A stretch of 64,000 bases of DNA from Maniola hyperantus (taxonomy: Eukaryota > Arthropoda > Insecta > Lepidoptera > Nymphalidae). The stretch spans positions 4,176,520 to 4,240,519 of the forward strand of contig NC_048562.1 of NCBI RefSeq assembly GCF_902806685.2, given 5' to 3'. Below, piece by piece: positions 1 through 10,900 of the stretch. Every line of letters begins with the position of its first letter. Position 1 is the stretch's first letter. The notes below the pieces were generated by a model. It did not search any database and was not told the origin of the DNA. It worked only from the letters and a program-made list of their open reading frames with translations. Made by a program: the position numbers and the translations under genes.

Positions 1-420
1 AGCCTAAAGAATCAATCCTGTCAAGAAAATTAAACTTCCCAAAAACACACTTAAAACCCAGAATGTGACGTGGTATCACTTTTTTAAAGTGATACTAGTA
101 ATGAAAAATGCTATTTTTAGATGTTATTCGATAAGCGTTGGCGTCGATTCGCGTCACATGTTACAAGTATGACTCCACCTTAATATTAATGTTATGATAC
201 ACATAAAAACTATATAATACATTTATTACAGTTTTATTATATTACAATTGTTTTTTTTTCATACATTTATTTACTATATTTAATAATAATTAAATATTAT
301 ACACTCAACGACGATTTATCGCAATTTTAATTTTTTGTTTAGTTTTTTTTTACATTTATGTAGAAACACATATAATCGCATCAGCCCATTCCTTGACCGC
401 AGACCTTGACCGCACCTAAT

Positions 421-1371
421 GCTAAGGCCACATTATATACCCCACACAATATAAGGTCGCCCTTTGTTTTTTTTTGGTGTATCCTGTATTTTTACTCTTT
501 GTAATTTTGTTAACAATGAAGTTGTTTATCTTATCTAAATATATAAAAGGAAAAGGTGACTGACTGACTGACTGATCTATCAACGCACAGCTCAAACTAC
601 TGGACGGATCAGGCTGAAATTTGGCATGCAGATAGCTATAATGACATAGGCGTCTGCTAAGAAAGGATTTTTGACCCCTAAGCGGGTGAAATAGGGGTTT
701 GAAATTTGTGTAGTCCACGCGGACGAAGTCGCGAGCATAAGCTAGTTATTATTATATGTGTCAAGCTTAGAGATAAGTTAGGAGCTATCCTTTTGTACAA
801 GATACACAATGGTCACATACAGTGGTAGATGCATTCGAAAGCACTTGTGAAAGTTTACTTGAATAAAAAAGATTTTTATTTATTTATTTATTTACAAGGC
901 TCCTAGCTTGGTGACACACAATACACTTTAGCGCCATCTGTTGATGAAAACAGCAGAAATTAAAACTTATTCCATTGAATCACTAGGCGACTAACAAAAA
1001 TTAACCAACACGTTCGTTCGCTTTAATTTATTAGGCAGTAGGCACCTACCGTGGCGCGTCGCTGACAGTGTGGCCAACTAAGATGGTTTGCAATACGTCT
1101 GTCCACTAGGATCCAGCGGGGCGATTGTCTAAAACCTGCATCAATCATTATTACAATCTCAATTGTTCTGATTGGCTGAAATTGTACGATTCTTGTTGCA
1201 ACAATGAGCAACAATGCATTGTGGCCAATAGTGAGCGAGCATTAACCAATCAGAGATGATTGCGATCGTGACATTGTAGCTGTCAAACAACCGCGGTAGG
1301 GCCACTTGTCACTAAGCGAGTAGCTTGGCTCTTAGCAATAAGCGAGGCTCTTTGTAATGTGGCCTTAGCCT
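421..1371. mobile_element. possible non-autonomous DNA transposon with CTAAGGCCACATTA ends
   Basis: Inverted termini CTAAGGCCACATTATA (421-436) and its complement near 1355-1371 lie about 0.95 kb apart. The interior holds a Helitron (534-745) and a block at 1130-1290 also found inverted at 40890-41055. No coding capacity and no clear target duplication. Confidence 0.4.
534..745 (+). mobile_element. HEL-2 Helitron-like element
   Basis: Starts TCTAAATATATAAAAGG, contains the GACTGACTGACTGA tract and GGACGGATCAGGCTGAAATT, and ends with a hairpin (CGCGGACGAAGTCGCG) followed by CTAG. The TC start and hairpin-CTRR end are Helitron features; no Rep/helicase gene is present. Confidence 0.7.
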
Positions 1372-1435
1372 AAGCGATCTTTACGAAGTGCCGAAATTAA
1401 ATCAATCTATCCGTAATCTATTGATAACTCCATGT

Positions 1436-1555
1436 CAAAGGTACGATTTTAGTTCTTATTTTAAAAGTGAACCGTACTTTTGACATGACAGTTTACCCAT
1501 AGAGTTAAAATGGCGCGTAAGGAGTCATTTTGCACGGACTATATGTGTTTCTGCC
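1436..1555. repeat. dispersed repeat shared with 42481-42620 in inverse orientation
   Basis: The blocks around AAGTGAACCGTACTTTTGAC and GAGTTAAAATGGCGCG recur at 42481-42620 on the opposite strand. Family unknown. Confidence 0.5.
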
Positions 1556-1639
1556 CTAACTCGCGTGAAAAATAATAATAACTAGTACAGAATGTTCGCT
1601 AAAAAGAAAACCTAAGCGCTTAATGCCAGCCTAGATGTA

Positions 1640-1834
1640 CTGTTTTTTTTATTCCTTTACAAGTTAGCCCTTAACTGCGATCTCACCTGGTGGTAAGTGA
1701 TAATGCAGCCTAAGATAGTAACGGGCTAGCCTGGATGCTCTATTTTTTAAATTCCTTTACAAGTTAGCCCTTGACTGCGATCTCACCTGGTGGTAAGTGA
1801 TGATGCAGTCTAAGATAGTAGCGGGCTAACTGAA
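1640..1834. repeat. tandem pair of a SINE-like repeat
   Basis: Two adjacent copies (1655-1735 and 1755-1834) of ACAAGTTAGCCCTTGACTGC...CACCTGGTGGTAAGTGAT...GCGGGCTA. Single diverged copies occur at 29567-29610 and 44390-44470. The related GGCAAGTGATGATG...CCTAAGATGG form occurs near 7840, 18930, 23930, 29200, 31840, 43410 and 61790. Confidence 0.6.
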
Positions 1835-1957
1835 TTATGCAGTACTAGATGATTTCTAAATAATTTTAAATTGCAACATGCGTCTTCCCTGGGCATCACG
1901 CCCGGAGACGCAGGTTTGAATCCTGCCAGTTCCGCAATTTTTGGTATGTATTTAAAA

Positions 1958-2160
1958 CTAGCTGATGCCCGCGACTTTGTCCGCGTGGATTAAGGTTTTT
2001 AAAAATCCCGTGGGAACACTGATTTTCCGGCATGAAAAGTAGCCTATGTCACTCTCCAGGTCTTTAACTATACCCATGCAAAAAATCCCGTTGCTCCGTT
2101 GCAACGTGATTGAAGGACAAACCAACAAATAAACACACTTTCTCATTTATAATATGGGTA
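1958..2160 (-). mobile_element. HEL-1 (Lep1-like) Helitron copy
   Basis: The complement ends with the CGCG hairpin and CAGCTAG. It contains the blocks CCCGTGGGAAC, GACCTGGAGAGTGACATAGG and AATCACGTTGCAACGG. A more diverged relative follows at 2221-2430. Confidence 0.65.
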
Positions 2161-2537
2161 GTGATTATTTCGTTAATATAGTAGGTAAAACACCATAATA
2201 AAAATTATAAATAGCACTTGATGATGATCGCGATTTCTTTCGCGTGGATTTAGGATTGTAAACGGTTTGATTTTTTCAGGAAAAAAAGTGGCCCATAGCC
2301 GTGTCCAGGATGTGAGCTATCAACTGTAGCAAATTTTATCAAAAGCGGTTAAGCGCATGGCCCGTGAAAAGGTAACAGACAGACAAACACTTTTGCATTT
2401 TCAGTACAGTTATAATATTAGTATAGATTGTTGGTCGCGTTATATTTACAGACAGGATTTCAAATAATTAATGAAATTTAAAAAAAAAAAAAATTACATT
2501 CGGATTTTTCGTATCACTTGCGTCAAAACCACTCACT

Positions 2538-2670
2538 AACAGCCGTACTCAGAGTCGCTTAATCGTTACTTAAGTTTAGTCAAAACGAGACAGAGCAATA
2601 TCTCATATAAATCTGTCTCGTTTTAACTCAATCTTAAGTAACGATTAGCGACTCTGAATACGGATGTTTG
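2538..2670. mobile_element. foldback MITE with ~54-bp arms
   Basis: The left arm CAGCCGTACTCAGAGTCGC...AAAACGAGACAG (2540-2593) is repeated inverted at 2613-2667 around a 19-bp loop. Confidence 0.65.
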
Positions 2671-2957
2671 TGTCGAATTCCAATACTGTATTTCAATGGG
2701 AAGTGCCCTAGAGGTTTCTGAGAAAAAGAGCCTTTACAGACAGACAACAAACAGCATTATTGTTTGGAGATTTTCCCTCAGACTGGCATTAGCTTTTTTT
2801 TTTTAAAAAAAGAAGGTTTTACATGTATTAACTATGTCACAGCCACTTAAATTATTTTTAACGAAGCTTGCTTTAAACACTAAAATGGACCATATTCTTC
2901 AGGGATTAGCGTTTATATTTAAATGTAGCAATAATATTTCGCAAGAGACGTTATACC

Positions 2958-3056
2958 ATTTTCTTTGCCATGTCGCAAGTTTTCTTTGCCAAGTAGCAAG
3001 TTATGTTTGCCAAGTTGCAAAGTTGAATGTTTTTCTTTGCAAGGTCGCAAGTTGTT
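2958..3056. repeat. short tandem repeat, TTTCTTTGCCAAGTCGCAAG type
   Basis: Four imperfect units of about 20-27 bp. It lies in the possible 3' UTR or downstream flank of E(Pc). The plus-strand ORF over it (2834-3058) reads FLCHVAS/FLCQVAS and is judged a repeat effect. Confidence 0.6.
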
Positions 3057-3194
3057 AATCTTTGTCACAATCAGATTTCTTTGTCAAATCAGAGTTAATA
3101 ACCCTTTATTTAATAGAAATTTTCATTATAATCAAATGTAATCAAAATGTACAATTCTAATGCAAAATAAGAATATATTTTCGAGACTTTTATA

Positions 3195-3216
3195 TTTATT
3201 TTGAGTTTTTTTTATT
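3195..3216 (-). terminator. candidate poly(A) signals for E(Pc)
   Basis: Two minus-strand AATAAA hexamers (plus-strand TTTATT at 3195-3200 and 3211-3216), with another at 3105-3110. They lie about 1.6 kb past the stop codon. Use would place the tandem-repeat block inside the 3' UTR. Only the hexamers are seen. Confidence 0.25.
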
Positions 3217-3773
3217 TTAGATTTTTTTCAACTTTAGGTTTAAAAGTACATTTTTCATAATTAAATCACAGTAATTTTAAAAGGTTACAACTTACAAATT
3301 TAAATGGAAATTTCTATGAAATCCAGGAACGACAATACAATAATTTCTAAAATGTCAATTCAAGTACAAGTGATGACCAGGACGTTCTAAATATTAGACA
3401 TTTTCTCCGCTCTTGGGACTATGTGAAGACTAGTCAAGAGAAGTTAAGTCATAAATTAGCAATAACATTAATAGACACATCAAAATCTTCTTCTAGAATC
3501 TATGTTGTAGAAGTTCTTCACATAATAGTGCACTTACATGGACAATTTTTTAAGCAATTGTAATATGTTTGGATCAATCTGGACTCTGGAGAAAGTGTTT
3601 TGCATAGCATCGCTGAAATTCTCAGGTATTGCTGGGTATTGCAGTAAATTGCTTCATGTGGTTGTGCCGTCATAATTGAAATTGCCTGGACTTGAGGTAT
3701 TATAATTGCCCATGTAAGCGTATTGAATTCTTCTTGACTATTCTTATCTACATTCCTTGAACTCGTTTATAGT

Positions 3774-3972
3774 ACAAGTCCCGCAAATTGCTATTGCGCT
3801 GGAACCATGTCTCATTAAGATCAAAATGAAGTCAAAATGACGTCATTTTGATGTTAATGAGACATGGTTCGAGCGTATATTTAAGTAAAAATATACCATC
3901 AGCTCGAAACTTTAGTCTAGTGCTGACGTCACTAAAAAGGCGGTTACGCGCATTAGCAATTTGCGTGACTTA
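3774..3972. mobile_element. MITE with AAGTCCCGCAAATTGCTA ends
   Basis: Terminal inverted repeats AAGTCCCGCAAATTGCTATTGCG and GCATTAGCAATTTGCGTGACTT are about 24 bp. An inner palindrome centres on AATGACGTCATT. Partial relatives lie at 17776-18330 (split by a LINE) and 39323-39395. Confidence 0.65.
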
Positions 3973-4017
3973 TATGAAATACACTTTCATTCTTTTCTGT
4001 ATTCCTCAAACCTGTTG

Positions 4018-4692
4018 TTAATGGTATGCAAATAACTTTTTCTTGCCAGTTCTTCCATAAAACCCTCGAACTTGTTTACAAAAACCATGTTGTCTTGACG
4101 ATTTTTCGCCACATCTCTTTAAGTTGTTTATGATACGAAATACGCTTTTTCTTACTAATCTCTTTCTTAATTCTTCTGTACCTCTTATAAACTTTTTTAT
4201 GGTACAAAATGCACTTGATCTTGCCAATTCTTTCCTGCATCCCTTGAACTTGTTTATAGTACACAAATCCTTTAGTCTTGACGATTTTTCTCCACGTTTC
4301 TGGAATTTGTTGTTTATGGTACGAAATAAACTTTTTCTTGACAGTTCTTCTCTACATCCCTTGAAATTGTTTATAGTACGCAAATCATTTAGTCTTACTG
4401 ACTTTTCTCCACATATTTTCAGGAATTTGTTTTTGATGGTATGAAATACATTATTTGATGGTTCTTTTCTGTATCCCTTGAACTTACTTATGGTACGAAA
4501 TAAACTTTTTCTTGACGGTTCTGCTCTACATCCCTTGAACTTATTTATGGTACGAAATACAAATTTTGATGGTTCTTTTCTATATCCCTTGGACTTGCTT
4601 ATGGTACGAAATAAACTTTTTCTTGACGGTTCTTCTCTACGTCCCTTGGTATGCAAATCACACTTTCTTTCAACTCCTCCTGCATGGCCCAC
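4018..4692 (-). other. tandem-repeat block, open as a 224-residue ORF
   Basis: About eleven units of roughly 54-69 bp. On the minus strand they read as one ORF starting 91 bp past the E(Pc) stop. It is very basic, with repeating units such as RKSLFRTINKFKGC and REEPS or GEKS. Eight consecutive spacings between the TTATGGT-like anchors are 69, 57, 60, 57, 63, 54, 57 and 54 bp, all multiples of three; the outermost is 52. The plus strand is also partly open. Differences I compared between three units change residues in both strands' frames, so purifying selection on a peptide is not shown. It could be a 3' UTR minisatellite or an orphan repeat protein. Confidence 0.45.
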
Positions 4693-4782
4693 ACAGTTTA
4701 CAGTTAGTGCTAGGGCACCACACGCAAGTGCAACACTACACTCTCCACTGACACTAGGGGTGCTGGGTTCGAGGCCCGGTTG

Positions 4783-4927
4783 TCACGTGACCTCCATCGG
4801 CAGCGTGTCGGTCGCGCGTCTGCGCACGCCGTTGGTCGCGGCGTCGTCGCCGTCTGTCGCGCCGTCTGCGCTCATGTTCGCGGCGTTTGATGACGTGGTG
4901 GGCGCGGTGGAGGCTTCGACGATTTCG
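4783..4927 (-). CDS. E(Pc): E(Pc) terminal coding exon with stop
   Basis: Encodes SEIVEASTAPTTSSNAANMS, GVRRRATDTLPMEVT and TGA at 4783-4785. The ending resembles the VAMEVT terminus I recall for vertebrate EPC1/EPC2, which supports both gene identity and reading frame. Acceptor CAG at 4928-4930; phase 2 in. Confidence 0.94.
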
Positions 4928-7900
4928 CTGTAATATCAAACAATAAACTGTTAGCTGATTTTTTAACTGATTTTCAACGGGACCCTATTACCCAGCCTCC
5001 GCTGTCGGTCCGCCTGTCTGTCTGTCAGTGGGCTGTATCTCATGAACGGTAATAGGTAGAGTAGAAATCGCCATGTGAGCGCGATGTAAGTGTGCGATTT
5101 GACAATGCGCGAGCGTAATGTGGCGCGGGTGTAGTTGCCCAGTTGACGAGACGTGTTAGTCAGGGGAATGTGTCAGGGTGATGTGCCGCGGGCGTGACTT
5201 TGTCAGAGACGGGGCGTGGGCTTGACGGTGTCAGGTCATGGCGCGGCATGTCCATTTCAAAGTGACGTGGCGCGGGCGTGACTGTGTGACGTGGAGCGGG
5301 CTTGATTAGGTAGGTACGTGGTGTGAATGTGACTGTGTCAAGGGACGTGGCGCGGGCGTGACAAACGGAAGCCACTCACCTGCTGGGCGCGGGACGCGGC
5401 TGCGCGACGAGGCGGCCCTGCCTGGCGCGCAGCTGCGCAGTGGTGAACGCTATAGCTTGCACATTGGCGGACAGCGCCTGTGCACTGCCCGAGATGGCTA
5501 TCTTCTGTCCCGCAGGTAGTTGCACGTTCTTCTGCAGCAGGTTGGCGACCACCGAGCTGGGTATGGAGGCGGTCTTCGACGGCGCGATGGTTATACTGGT
5601 GGAGGGCTCGGACGATGACCGCGCGATCGGTGCTGACACTTGTAGGGTGCGATTTTTTAACTGAATTGAAAACAAAACGCGAGTGTTAACTTTTTATGTT
5701 ATGGATTTCGGTGACGGTTCCAGCGATGAAGATCAGCAAGAACTGTCGGGAGACGATCGGCAGCTGTCTCCCCCCCCCCCACCCCAGACACCCTCACAAC
5801 GGGCTCTACGGGCAGCGGCACGCGCGGCCCGCAATCAAAGCCGCGGCGCGTGCGCGAACGGACTCCCTTGAAAAAGGACCCCGGATGGGTTCGAAACTAG
5901 TCGGGCTAACGTCGACTAGACACGTGAGTACAGCCAGGTAGATATTATTTAGAACTTTTTGTCATCATGATCAACCCATCGCCGGCTCACTACAGAGCAC
6001 GGGTCTCCTCTCAGAGTGAGAGGGGTTTGCAGGCTATGCAGCTTGTACGATCTGCCTCCCGTCCACGCTGAGCGACACTCTGTGAGGTCGGGTCGTGGTC
6101 GCCACGTTTCCCTTCAGAGTTCCATCAAAAACGACTTGTCTTTTTAACTGGCTTTACAGCTCTGGGTTCTAGCCCTTTTGAGCGTAAAGGAGAGTGGAGA
6201 TGGGGGGGGGGGGGGGGGGGGGTATCGATGTTTGTATTTCTCACCTGTATTTGATGTCTAACATGCGGCGCCCTCACAGCAGGCAATGCAGTTCGTACGA
6301 TCTGCCTCCCGTCCACGCTGAGCGACACTCTGTGAGGCCTAGTCGTTGTCGCCACGTTTCCCTTCAAAGTACCATCAAACACGACTTGTCTCTTCTTAGC
6401 ATCATTGAATGCAACGTTCGCTTTGACTGGAGGCGGCTGGCGTAGGACGTTGACTAAGTGAGGACCTGAACAGTACAAAGAAAGAAAAGGTGTTTATTTG
6501 GCACAGATATTGTATTCTTGGAGTATGGCCGCTATAAAAGCAGAACTTGCCGTGTCCCTCCACCGATAAAAGGCGCCCTAAGCACGTCCTTAACGATCCC
6601 GACGATCAAATCATGACCGAAAATGCTCCCTAACTCGTAGGGCTACATAACACAATTCAACCTTTTTACGTACAGACTGTCTGACCAGAAACACACTTTA
6701 AACAACAGACGCGACTAATTTTGAGTTCTTTAAGTGTGCACAACGTCGAGTAGCGTTTTAAGTGTGATATTCCAGCATCATTTTCCGTGCCCAGAAAGAT
6801 AATACAAACAACAGACACGACCCGATTTCGAGCAATTTAGCGTCGTGTGGCGATTTAAAAGTGTGATTCCACCATGAATTACATGGGTACTTTACCTTTG
6901 CCGAGTTGTCCGCCTTTGATCTCGAAGAACTGCGCCACGGAACCCGGCGCGGCCTTCAGCAACGCCGCCGCCGGTGGCTTCGCGTCGCCCAACGCGGCCA
7001 ACGACACCACCGCCGGCAACTGAGCCAACGAGCGGTTCTGAGCCAACAGCTGCGCGCGTTGGGTGTGCGTCAACGGGTGAGCGTGGAGGACTTTCAGCTT
7101 GCTCTGTGTGACGTGGTGCATTTGGGGGGTCACCACCACTGAGGGGTGGTGGTGGAGTTGCAAGGGCTTGTGGCCCAACGACGCGGGCGCCAGTTGGACC
7201 AACGGTGCGGATACCCGGCGGGTCGCGTTGGCTATGGAGACGTTGGTCACGGTGGTCGGCTTGCCCGCGCCCGCTGTCACGACGTTGGCCACGCTGGCTA
7301 CTGTCGTTGACCCTGTAAATTATTAAAATACAAATTTTATAAGATTTGCTACCTGTTTTGAATTTTTTTTCTAAACATATGCTATAGTAGGCAGTGGTGT
7401 GCAGGTCATAGAGGCATTAATGCACTGCTTACCCCAGTTGTAATAGCTTAATGCATATTTTTCATTATGACCTGCCAGTAAACAGGTTCCTACCTAACTA
7501 ATGCCTACCCTGGCTTCAAACCCTATGCACGCCACTGATAGTAGGGGAGCCCAAGAGGCTATATAGGGATTTACTCGAGCGTCGTGGGGACCTATTGGAT
7601 TGTAAAGATTGGATGCTAAAAAGAAAAAAAAGGTTAAAATGATGTAATCTTTTTCACAAGTGGGGAAAGCGCATACAGGTTTTCAAAAATGTAAAAAAAA
7701 TACATTCACAAAGAAATACTCGAGCGCTTTAGATATTAATATGTAGTATAAATGATGCGCCCACATGTTATTTTTATCGCAAAAATATCTATCTGCCAGT
7801 TTGCATGGTGGGGGTGGCTGTACGAAGGCGTAGATGGGGGCGCTCCATCTAAGGCTGCATTATCACTTCCCACCAGGTCTAATTGCAGTCAAGCGCGAGT

Positions 7901-10900
7901 CTATAAATTAAAAATAGACCTAAAAATATATTTTATCGAGCATGTCAGATACTGTGAAGAGATGTTAAGTGAATCCTCAAGTAGCTCCTCTTCAAAAAAC
8001 TGACGATTTGGACGCAATCAAAAGTCATGGCCGATTTTTTAAACTTTGTAACTCTCCCATTTCCTTATGGCCTTTCACGCTCAAATTGTCAGATCAATGA
8101 AATGCACACTTTTCTGCATCTAATTAACTTACCTGACGCGCTCGAGTAAATCCCTAAATCCCCTCTTGGGCTCCCCTACCACTAGGACACTACTTGAATT
8201 AGTGGCTTTGCAACATTCAAGGGCAACCCACCACCTCCCATGGCCCCACCAACCTCGCGGTTATATGGGCCGAAACGCGGGAGGGCGCCCGTTCGGTACT
8301 TGCTCGGTGGCGGTGGCTCTTTCCCGGGGCGCCTTCTTGACTCCCTACAAATTCTTTCTTTCCTGTCCTTGTCCCTAAATGGTCTTTCTCCCCTTTCTGG
8401 GGCAGACGTACACAACACGCAGATCCCCGCGTGCCCCGCGGTCCGGTTCCTTCCTCAAACACCCACTGGTCCACGATCACGGTCCGAGCTGTTCCGCCTC
8501 TTGTGCCAGTGGTGCGCGAACTCCCGTAGCTTGCCGAAGTTTTCCGCCGAAGCAACGAGGTTCTGGTAGTAAACCGGACCCTCTTCCTCGCGAACAATCC
8601 CGTCCAGCAGGGCGCACCGGAGGTCCTCATACAGCGCACACTCCCACAAGACGTGGTGGAGGTCTTCCTCCGCCAGTCCGCACAAACAACCACCACTCTC
8701 CACAAGGCACATGCCATGCAGGCGCTTGTTGAAGCATCCATGGCCTGTCAGGATCTGCGAGGTCTCATAGTCCGGTGCGACCCAGGTTGCCCTGAGCCGA
8801 CCGGCCACGTCCGGGAAGAACATTCAAGGGCAATGAAGATAAGCACTCACCAATTTCTCTATGCTGAGCGTTATGAACGGGCAGCGCGACGGCTGTGAAG
8901 GGCCCGTTCTGCAGCAGGCCAACCACCGTGCCGGCGCTCGAACACGCCCCCGTCACGCTTTGGTTCTGTAGGCGGACCTGGAAGTGTTATCAGTACCCTT
9001 ATTATAAATGCGAAAGTGTGTTTGTTTGTTGGTTTGTACTTCAACTAGCTTATGCTCGCGACTTCACAAATTTCAAATCCCTATTTCACTCCCTTAGGGG
9101 TTGAATTTTCAAAAATCCTCTCTTAGCGGATGACTACGTCATTATTTTCGCTATCTGCATGCCAAATTTCAGCATGATCCGTCCAGTAGTTTGAGCTGTG
9201 CACTGATAGATCAGTCAGTCAGTCAGTCAGCCAGTCACCTTTTCCTTTTATATATTTAATCACGTCGCAACGGTGCAACGGATTGACGTATTTTTTTGCA
9301 TGGGTATAGATAAAGACCTGAAGAGTGACATAGGCTTCTTATCCCGGAAAACCAAAAAGTTCCCACGGGATTTCTATACACCTAATTCCACGCGGACGAT
9401 GTCGCGGGCATCAGCAAGTTTGTGTTATAAATATCCAGGTGAGCGCAGCGAGCGCGAACTTGTTAAAATCAGCCAAGTGCGAGTCAGGCCCGCGCACCGA
9501 GGGTTCCGTACTACAATCGTATTTTATCGACATTTTGCACGATAAATCAAAAACTATTACGCACAAAAATAAATAATAATCTGTTTTAGAATGTACAGAT
9601 AACGCCCTTTCATATGATACCCCACTTGATATAGTTATCTTACTTTGAAAATTGACAAAACAAATTATTATTTGTCCATGAATACATTTTAGGTTGTGTG
9701 ATCTAACCACAAATTCATGGTTTTCAGGTTAATTCTTTTACTTGTGCTATAAGCCCAAGTAAAATATCCAGTACTTCTGCTATAAGCCCAAGTAAAATAT
9801 CCCAATGCCCAATTCCATGATTCTAGGTCAACAGAAGTACTTCTTGGCTGACAGACAGACAGATAGACAACAAAGTGATCCTATAAGGGTTCCGTTTTTC
9901 CTTTTGAGGTACGAAACCCTAAAGATACTGTTGAACTAGATGATGCCCGCAACTTAGTCTACACTCTGACTTGAATCTACCGATGGTAATGACGTCACTC
10001 ACCTTCAGGCTCTCGGAGACGGCGACGGTGACGATCTGCGGTTGTTGCGCGTCTGACGTCACCGCCGTGACGTCAGCGCCGCGCCGGTGCGCCGCGGACG
10101 TTATTATATGCTTTTTGAGCGGCGAATGCTTGGTCTGCAAGAAATTATATCAATGCTATACAGGTACTCGGCCGAAAGTGATGTACATCGACATTTAGAA
10201 GGAGATAGCAGATTTGTAGAGCGTTGTCACTGTCATTGAAACCGACAAAACGTCATATGAGTGACATAGAGAACGCTTTAAAGGCCGATGTACATTACTT
10301 TCTGCCGCGTACTGTACTCAAATAAATAAATAAATAAATGAAAATCTTTTTTATTCAAATAAACTTTTACAAATACTTTCGAAAAGTCGGATGCATCTAC
10401 CAAAGGATTACTTGTATGGGATTACGTATAACGGAGAGAGCGCTTTAGTAACTTCTTTAGGCGGATAGTCTCTATATATGAATCGCTGAATGTGTTGCTA
10501 AGCGCAAATCTCGAGAACAGCTGAACCGATTTCGCTAATTATTTTTTTATAGTATTCCTTGAAGTACGAGGATGGTTCTTACCAACTCAATTGGTCTTAA
10601 AACCAACACTTTTCTATATTCCTATACAAAACATTCGTAATAATACTTAAAAGTCAATTTGAACTTTAATACCATACCATAAAGTTTAAGTGTTAGTGGA
10701 GGGGTTCCGGGAAGGCTGACCCGAATAGCAGAATAAGTAAAAAAAAAACCCAGCCAAGTGCGAGTCAGACTCGCGCACTGAGTGTTCCGTACCACAGTCG
10801 TATTTTTTCGACATTTTGCACGATAATTCAAAAACTATAATGCATAAAAATAAATAAAAATCTGTTTTAGAATGCACAGGTGAAGACCTTTCATATGATA

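Noticed and set aside
4124..4933. Plus-strand ORFs over the tandem block and last E(Pc) exon
   Set aside because: Mirror readings of a repeat with 3n units and of a GC-rich coding exon; the exon phase and MEVT end fix the minus strand as coding at 4783-4927.
5683..5941. Plus ORFs with Pro/Arg-rich reading between E(Pc) exons
   Set aside because: GC-rich repeat-derived block with a C tract; no domain, splice or start context.
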